Positions 58,566-64,000 of a DNA stretch of 64,000 bases are shown here, piece by piece (the stretch's first letter is position 1; the number at the start of each line of letters is the position of its first letter). The notes under the pieces were generated by a model. It ran no database searches and was not told the DNA's origin. It saw only the letters and a program-made list of their open reading frames with translations. This stretch comes from Candidatus Cacconaster stercorequi. Its GTDB lineage: Bacteria > Bacillota > Clostridia > Oscillospirales > Oscillospiraceae. Made by a program: the position numbers and the translations under genes. The stretch covers positions 47,847 through 111,846 of the forward strand of contig JAGHUH010000025.1 of NCBI GenBank assembly GCA_018064925.1, in the 5' to 3' direction.

Positions 58566-58813
58566 TGCCCCACCTCCCGATATACACCCTCTTCCCTGTG
58601 AAATATATGAAACGGCTGCAGCGCTGCTGTCCGCAGACATTGCCGCGCCGTATCAAACTGTTCTCCCCGAATCCGCACCGCATAGCTGCATCCCCGGTCA
58701 GTCAACCCCACCGGAGCGCGAAGCATACTCGTGCGAATCCCGCACTGTTCCAGAACCCGGGACATTCGCTGTGCTTGGGTAATGGAACGCGCAACGAAAA
58801 GATAATCGTCCAT
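58562..58813 (-). CDS. DUF3343 putative Se/S carrier-like protein
   Basis: MDDYLFVARSITQAQRMSRVLEQCGIRTSMLRAPVGLTDRGCSYAVRI. Confidence 0.85.
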   Translation of the reverse strand: MDDYLFVARSITQAQRMSRVLEQCGIRTSMLRAPVGLTDRGCSYAVRIRGEQFDTARQCLRTAALQPFHIFHREEGVYREVGQ

Positions 58814-58863
58814 GGTACTCCTCCTCACAGGGTCATCCTATGTAAATACACGGCAAAAGGTGC

Positions 58864-58899
58864 AAAAAAAGTGCCTGACCACAAGGATCAAACACTTTT
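58864..58899 (-). terminator. Terminator downstream of ispF
   Basis: GTGTTTGATC-N-GGTCAGGCAC with T-tract on minus strand. Confidence 0.8.
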
Positions 58900-58918
58900 C
58901 GACGGTATTCTTTTGTGT

Positions 58919-59410
58919 TCAGCGGTCGGTTGCTTTCTCCAACAGCGCCACGGCGTGAGCCGCCATGCCAAGTCCCTCACCGGTGAAACCCAAATGCTCC
59001 TCGGTGGTGGCTTTAACGCCCACCTGCTCCACCGATACGCCCAGTGTGCGCGCCAGGTTTTCCCGCATCGCTTTGCGGTAGGGTGCCACCTTCGGTGCCT
59101 GCGCAATCAGCGTGGCATCAATGTTCACCACCTGCCAACCGTTTTCTGCCAGCTTGGTCGCCACCTGTTCCAGCAGCAGCAAGCTGGAAATATCCAGAAA
59201 CGCCGCATCGTGATCCGGGAACAGACAGCCGATATCATCCAGACCGGCGGCACCCAGCAGCGCATCCATAATGGCGTGTGTCAGCACATCCGCATCGGAA
59301 TGGCCGTCCAGCCCGCGGTCATACGAAATTCTGACACCGCCCAAAATCAGATCACGCCCCTGAACCAGACGGTGTACATCATAACCGTGTCCAATTCTCA
59401 ACTTTGTCAT
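58919..59410 (-). CDS. ispF: 2-C-methyl-D-erythritol 2,4-cyclodiphosphate synthase
   Basis: RIGHGYDVHRLVQGRDLILGGVRI; GHSDADVLTHAIMDALLGA. Confidence 0.96.
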   Translation of the reverse strand: MTKLRIGHGYDVHRLVQGRDLILGGVRISYDRGLDGHSDADVLTHAIMDALLGAAGLDDIGCLFPDHDAAFLDISSLLLLEQVATKLAENGWQVVNIDATLIAQAPKVAPYRKAMRENLARTLGVSVEQVGVKATTEEHLGFTGEGLGMAAHAVALLEKATDR

Positions 59411-59414
59411 GTCA

Positions 59415-60146
59415 TTATCCTCTGTTTTTCAAAATAGCCTCCGCAATCACCAAGTCAATCGGTGTGGTAATTTTTATATTTTCCGGGTTTCCAGTTGTCA
59501 AGTAAACTTGCTTGCCAAGGCGCTCTACTGCGGCACAATCGTCAGTTACACCTGCGCCATTCTGCAGCACCCCCTGCAAAGCAGCTTTCAGAATACTGCT
59601 CTGGAAAACCTGAGGCGTCTGCACAGCGTACAGCGTAGTGCGATCCGGCGTGGCGGTAATCAAACCCGTTTCATCCGCCACCTTGATGGTGTCCGTTACC
59701 GGTACGGCGGGGGCAGCCGCATAGGTCTGGCAGGCAAAGCGGATCACCTCGTCAAACTCCGCAGGGATCACCAGCGGACGGGCTCCGTCATGAACAGCCA
59801 ATAGCTCCGCTTTGGGACTCGTTTCCATGGCGGCAGCCAGAACCGATTCCGTTCGGGTGGCTCCTCCTTTTACCACGCGCACCGGCTTTCGCAGTTTGGC
59901 ACGGCTGCACAGATCCGCTACCTCCAGCAGTAGTTCCGCCTGCGCCGCCACAATGATCTCGTCCACCAATTCCGTCTGATCAATGGCACGCAGCGTATGC
60001 ATCAGCACCGGCATCCCGGCCAGAGCGCTGAACAGCTTATTTTCACCGCCCATACGAGTCGATGATCCGGCAGCCGGAACGATGGCAGCACAGAACGGCC
60101 GGCACTGATCCTGAACTTTTTTGACTTTATTCCAAAATTTGCCCAT
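59415..60146 (-). CDS. ispD: 2-C-methyl-D-erythritol 4-phosphate cytidylyltransferase
   Basis: AAIVPAAGSSTRMGGENKLFSAL; VHDGARPLV; TDDCAAVERLG. Confidence 0.95.
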   Translation of the reverse strand: MGKFWNKVKKVQDQCRPFCAAIVPAAGSSTRMGGENKLFSALAGMPVLMHTLRAIDQTELVDEIIVAAQAELLLEVADLCSRAKLRKPVRVVKGGATRTESVLAAAMETSPKAELLAVHDGARPLVIPAEFDEVIRFACQTYAAAPAVPVTDTIKVADETGLITATPDRTTLYAVQTPQVFQSSILKAALQGVLQNGAGVTDDCAAVERLGKQVYLTTGNPENIKITTPIDLVIAEAILKNRG

Positions 60147-60350
60147 TACACTTCAACCTCCGCTAACATCGTTTTCTGGATCCCCTGCTTCCGAACATAG
60201 TTTTTTGCCACGACGAATGGCTCGAAGAATGTGATGGAATATTCTTCCGTATCTCCGTTAAATCCATACGCAATCTGGTTCAAAATGTTTATTTCTTTTT
60301 TATTATAGTGGTTTCTCCTCTCCTTTTCAAGAAAAACAGAGCGCAAAAAA

Positions 60351-60378
60351 GAAAAAGCGGTCTTAAGACCGCTTTTTC
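60351..60378. terminator. Bidirectional terminator
   Basis: GAAAAAGCGGTCTTAAGACCGCTTTTTC palindrome. Confidence 0.88.
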
Positions 60379-60395
60379 AAATGGATGAATTTCAA

Positions 60396-61739
60396 TTAGC
60401 GCTTGTTGCTGGGCAGCCAGATCTTCTGGGCCTCGGCGGCCTTAATCAGTTCCTCACGGAAGTCGGGGTGAGCAATGCCGATCAGCAGCTCAGCGCGCTC
60501 CCAAGTGGTCTTACCCTTCAGGTTGACCATGCCGTACTCAGTAACGATGTACTGCACGCAGGAACGAGGATCGGTAGCGATAGCACCGGGAGTCAGGGTG
60601 GGAACGATACGGCTCTTCACGGAGCCATCCTTGCCCTTAACGGTGGAGGACATGCAGATGAAGCTCTTGCCGCCCTTGGACTGGTAAGCGCCCATCACGA
60701 AGTCCAGCTGACCGCCGGTACCGGAAATGTGCTTCAGACCGGCAGACTCAGCGTTGACCTGACCGAACAGGTCCATATCAATGGCGTTATTAATGGAGAT
60801 GAAGTTATCCAGCTGGGACACAACATGAACATCGTTGGTATAGTCCACGGGAGCACCCAGAACATCGGGATTGCGATTGATGTAGTCATACAGCTTCTGG
60901 GAACCTGCTGCGAAAGCATAGACCTGACGGCCCTTATCCAGGTTCTTGCACTTACCGGACAGCTTACCGGCCATAGCCATATCCACAAAACCGTCCACAT
61001 ACATCTCGGTATGAACACCCAGATCCTTCAGATCGGACTCAGCGATCATGGAGCCAACAGCGTTGGGCATACCGCCGATACCCAGCTGCAGGCAAGCGCC
61101 GTTGGGGATCTGCTCGGCAATGATCTTGGCAACAGCCTTATCCACATCGGTGGGAGGTGCGCCGGCGCCCATAGCAGCTACGGGAGGATTGTCGCCTTCC
61201 ACGACGAAGTCAACATCCTTAATGTTGATCTCGGTGCCATTCAGACCGAAGCACCAGGGCATATTCTCGTTGACCTCAACAATGATGGTCTTGGCAGCGT
61301 CCAGCATGTCAGCCAGATGAGAAGCAGACAGGCCGAAGTTGAAGTTACCAAACTCATCCATGGGGGTAACCTGGATCATAGCAACATCAACCTTGGTGTT
61401 GCCATCGCGATAGAAACGAGGCAGTTCGGAATAACGCAGGGGGCTGAAGAAACCCATGCCCTTGGCAATGACCTTGCGGTCCACGCCGCTGCAATGCCAG
61501 GAGTTCCAGGTGAAGTGCTCACCAGCATCCTCTGCCTTGCAGATCTCGGGCATCCACATGGTAACGCCGCCGCGAACCTGAACACCCTTCAGTTCATTCT
61601 GGCGAGCAGCCAGAGCCTTATCCAGAGCAACAGGATGGTTGCAGCACCAACCATAGTCGACCCAATCGCCATTCTTGACGACCTTGACTGCTTCTTCAGC
61701 AGTACGCAGCTTCTGCTGATACATTTCTTTAACAGACAT
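60396..61739 (-). CDS. Butyryl-CoA:acetate / 4-hydroxybutyrate CoA-transferase-like (paralogue 2)
   Basis: Start [44 protein letters not shown] at 61739; [39 protein letters not shown]. Confidence 0.92.
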   Translation of the reverse strand: MSVKEMYQQKLRTAEEAVKVVKNGDWVDYGWCCNHPVALDKALAARQNELKGVQVRGGVTMWMPEICKAEDAGEHFTWNSWHCSGVDRKVIAKGMGFFSPLRYSELPRFYRDGNTKVDVAMIQVTPMDEFGNFNFGLSASHLADMLDAAKTIIVEVNENMPWCFGLNGTEINIKDVDFVVEGDNPPVAAMGAGAPPTDVDKAVAKIIAEQIPNGACLQLGIGGMPNAVGSMIAESDLKDLGVHTEMYVDGFVDMAMAGKLSGKCKNLDKGRQVYAFAAGSQKLYDYINRNPDVLGAPVDYTNDVHVVSQLDNFISINNAIDMDLFGQVNAESAGLKHISGTGGQLDFVMGAYQSKGGKSFICMSSTVKGKDGSVKSRIVPTLTPGAIATDPRSCVQYIVTEYGMVNLKGKTTWERAELLIGIAHPDFREELIKAAEAQKIWLPSNKR

Positions 61740-61974
61740 GAAAACTCCTCCATTTATTAAAAATGATTTAATACACTCCTCAAAATGCATTTTGTTAATT
61801 TTACCACAATCCAGTGCAAAATGACAGATACTATCTTTATAAATCACAAAAATCAGAGATTTGACCAATTCTATGCAACCATTTCTATGCATTTTGTCAA
61901 TGTTTTTACGCCGCAACACACACCCCGACTGCTAAAAAGCAGTCGGGGTGTGCGCTGATTATGAATTTTTTATT

Positions 61975-62745
61975 TTACTCCTGCGGGCAGATGGCAAAGC
62001 ATCTTGCCGGGAATCCGCTGCCGTCCTTCAGCTTGGGGAATGTGCAGAAGATCACAGCGCCTACCGGCGGGCACTGATCCAGATTGCGCATCACCTCGAT
62101 CTGGATACGATCGGTAGACAGGATATACTGCTCACCGGGATAGGGATACGAACCCTCTGCCGTGGTCACGAAGCCGGGATCGGTATCGGCCGGTTCATGG
62201 CCGATAGCGCCGATATTCCGCTCCTCCACCAGCCAGCGGATCGCATCTACTGCCCAGCCAGGATAGTGCGGTACATCATTTTCATCGGGATTATCCAGAT
62301 TGGACTTCTTGTACCAATCGGAACGGAAAGCCACAAATGCGCCCTCGGGAATACGACCGTATTCCGCCTCCCACTTCTGCAGTTCCTCGATGGTCATCAT
62401 AAAATCGGGATTTGCAGCACATTCAGCGGAACGATCCACCACAACCAGCGGATACACCAATTCCTTCAATTCGATCTGCGACATATCACGGCCGCCGGGA
62501 ATGAAATGCACCGGTACATCGACATGGGTGCCGTACTGGCTGGCCACGCTGCACTGGAAGCAGCGCATGGGTGCCAGCTTATCCTCCGGGGTACCGTCGG
62601 CATAGTCAAAGAGTACATCAGCCTGGAAGGGCTTGAAACCGTACCAGTGCGGCGTTTCGGGGCTCAACTCATGGGTCAGCTCCACCCACTTATATTTGGG
62701 GGATTTCCATTCGCTCAATTGATTCCAAAGTGTCAAATTCGCCAT
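61975..62745 (-). CDS. Cyclase family protein (kynurenine formamidase-like)
   Basis: VELTHELSPETPHWYGF; YGTHVDVPVHFIPGGRDM. Confidence 0.88.
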   Translation of the reverse strand: MANLTLWNQLSEWKSPKYKWVELTHELSPETPHWYGFKPFQADVLFDYADGTPEDKLAPMRCFQCSVASQYGTHVDVPVHFIPGGRDMSQIELKELVYPLVVVDRSAECAANPDFMMTIEELQKWEAEYGRIPEGAFVAFRSDWYKKSNLDNPDENDVPHYPGWAVDAIRWLVEERNIGAIGHEPADTDPGFVTTAEGSYPYPGEQYILSTDRIQIEVMRNLDQCPPVGAVIFCTFPKLKDGSGFPARCFAICPQE

Positions 62746-62866
62746 TGTTACTCCTCCTTCTATCACGCGCCAACTGTCCTTGTGTTGTGTTCAACTGTCT
62801 TTAGTATAGCATATTCCTTCAAATAATACAAGTGGCAACTACACCAAAGCGCCCCTGTCTAAGCGC

Positions 62867-62904
62867 CAAAAAAGGTCGGCACCCAAAGGTGCCGACCTTT
62901 TTAT
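62867..62904 (-). terminator. Terminator of the S1-domain gene
   Basis: AAAGGTCGGCACCCAAAGGTGCCGACCTTTTT. Confidence 0.9.
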
Positions 62905-62923
62905 TCTTGATTATCAGCTGAAA

Positions 62924-64000
62924 TTACTCAGCGTCCTCCTCGACTTCCTCGCTGTTGTTCAGCAGAGCGCGGATGGACAGAGAGATCTTCTGCTTCTCTT
63001 CATCCACAGCGGTGATCTTGGCATCAACGATCTGACCCTCGGACAGAACATCACCGGGCTTCTCGATACGGCGATCAGCAATCTGGGAGATGTGGATCAG
63101 GCCATCCACACCGGGAACGACCTCGGCGAAAGCACCGAAGGTCATCAGCTTCACGATGCGCACGGAAGCGACATCGCCAACCTGATAGGTCTCCATGAAC
63201 TTGTCCCAAGGATTGCAGGAACGATCCTTGACACCCAGAGAGATCTTATGCTTCTCGGCATCAAAAGCGATGACATACACATCCAGCGTATCGCCCACGG
63301 AGCAGACCTCAGCGGGATTCTTGATGCGGGACCAAGACAGCTCGGAGATATGTACCATACCGTCCACGCCGCCGATGTCAACAAACACACCGTAGGAAGT
63401 CATAGACTTCACGGTACCGGTGTAACGCTTACCGACTTCGATGTTGTTCCAGATCTCAGCCTGAGCAGCCTGACGAGCCTCGTAAGCCACGGCACGGATA
63501 GAACCGACCACGCGGCGGCGGGCACGATTGACCTCAGTAATACGCATGGACACGGTCTGACCGATCATCTCGCTCAGATCAGCGCCACGGGGCTGACCGC
63601 TCTGGGAAGCGGGGATAAACACGCGCAGACCCTTAACATTGGCAACGATACCGCCCTTGTTCTCCTCGGTGATCTTGCCTTCCACGGTAACCTTGTTCTC
63701 GCGGGCATCTTCGATATCTTCCCAAACCTTCACGGCGTCCAGACGCTTCTTGGACAGCTTAGCATAGCCATCCACATCATTGACGCGGATCACGAACAGC
63801 TCGATCTCGTCGCCGACTTTGACAACATCCTCGGGCTTCACATTGGGATCGGCAGACAGCTCTTCCACATCAATATAGCCAGCCTGCTTGCAGCCCAGAT
63901 CAACCTGCACCTCGGTGGGACCGATTGCAGTCACAATACCGGTTACCTTCTCTCCTGTATTTAAAGTCTTAAAAGATTTTTCCAGCATTTCTTCGAAGCT
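62924..64000 (-). CDS. 30S ribosomal protein S1-like, four S1 domains; 5' end outside window, possibly IspH-S1 fusion
   Basis: SFEEMLEKSFKTLNTGEKVTGIVTAIGPTEVQVDLG...; reading frame open to the window edge at 64000. Confidence 0.9.
   Translation of the reverse strand, partial: SFEEMLEKSFKTLNTGEKVTGIVTAIGPTEVQVDLGCKQAGYIDVEELSADPNVKPEDVVKVGDEIELFVIRVNDVDGYAKLSKKRLDAVKVWEDIEDARENKVTVEGKITEENKGGIVANVKGLRVFIPASQSGQPRGADLSEMIGQTVSMRITEVNRARRRVVGSIRAVAYEARQAAQAEIWNNIEVGKRYTGTVKSMTSYGVFVDIGGVDGMVHISELSWSRIKNPAEVCSVGDTLDVYVIAFDAEKHKISLGVKDRSCNPWDKFMETYQVGDVASVRIVKLMTFGAFAEVVPGVDGLIHISQIADRRIEKPGDVLSEGQIVDAKITAVDEEKQKISLSIRALLNNSEEVEEDAE

Noticed and set aside
60381-61760. 459-aa plus-strand ORF (and 26570..28000, 476 aa)
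   Set aside because: Antisense shadows of the two CoA-transferase genes; their similarity merely mirrors the paralogy of the real genes.
1-64000. CRISPR arrays, transposons, prophage, tRNA/rRNA genes
   Set aside because: Looked for repeats, transposase/integrase motifs and tRNA-like ends; none seen by eye. A tRNAscan-SE/CRISPR finder run would settle it.

Overview
Ordinary chromosomal backbone of a spore-forming Firmicute. Class Clostridia, Oscillospiraceae-like, is my inference from gene content; taxonomy was not computed. Most genes are on the minus strand in tightly packed, often ATGA-overlapping operons: spoIIIAA-AB-AC; dnaE with an atypical deformylase; murB-rapZ-yvcK-whiA with hprK and a ROK kinase; spoIIAA-spoIIAB-sigF; valS with a T-box; nifJ; ligA; murD; the rsgA-pknB-prpC-rlmN-rsmB-fmt-def-priA-rpoZ-gmk-remA-yicC block; cdaA-cdaR; ispD-ispF; and an S1 protein cut by the window edge. 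RNase P RNA lies on the plus strand. I found no CRISPR array, transposase, phage genes, tRNA or rRNA. The most interesting locus is at about 18.74-21.06 kb. A consensus promoter overlapped by two LexA-like operators drives an unannotated 37-aa putative membrane microprotein, then a radical-SAM 'DNA modification/repair' protein (TIGR03916-like) and its partner (TIGR03915-like), whose 3' end runs 83 bp antisense into sigF. Two more genes missing from the ORF track are a 24-aa SpoVM homologue and a 52-aa hydrophobic protein, between rsgA and a SipL-like SPOCS/LysM gene. Also notable are a lipoprotein barnase with coupled barstar, an atypical deformylase, a cysteine-rich orphan, two CoA-transferase paralogues and a DUF3343/class V aminotransferase pair. 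All family calls come from reading protein motifs by eye; no database search was run.
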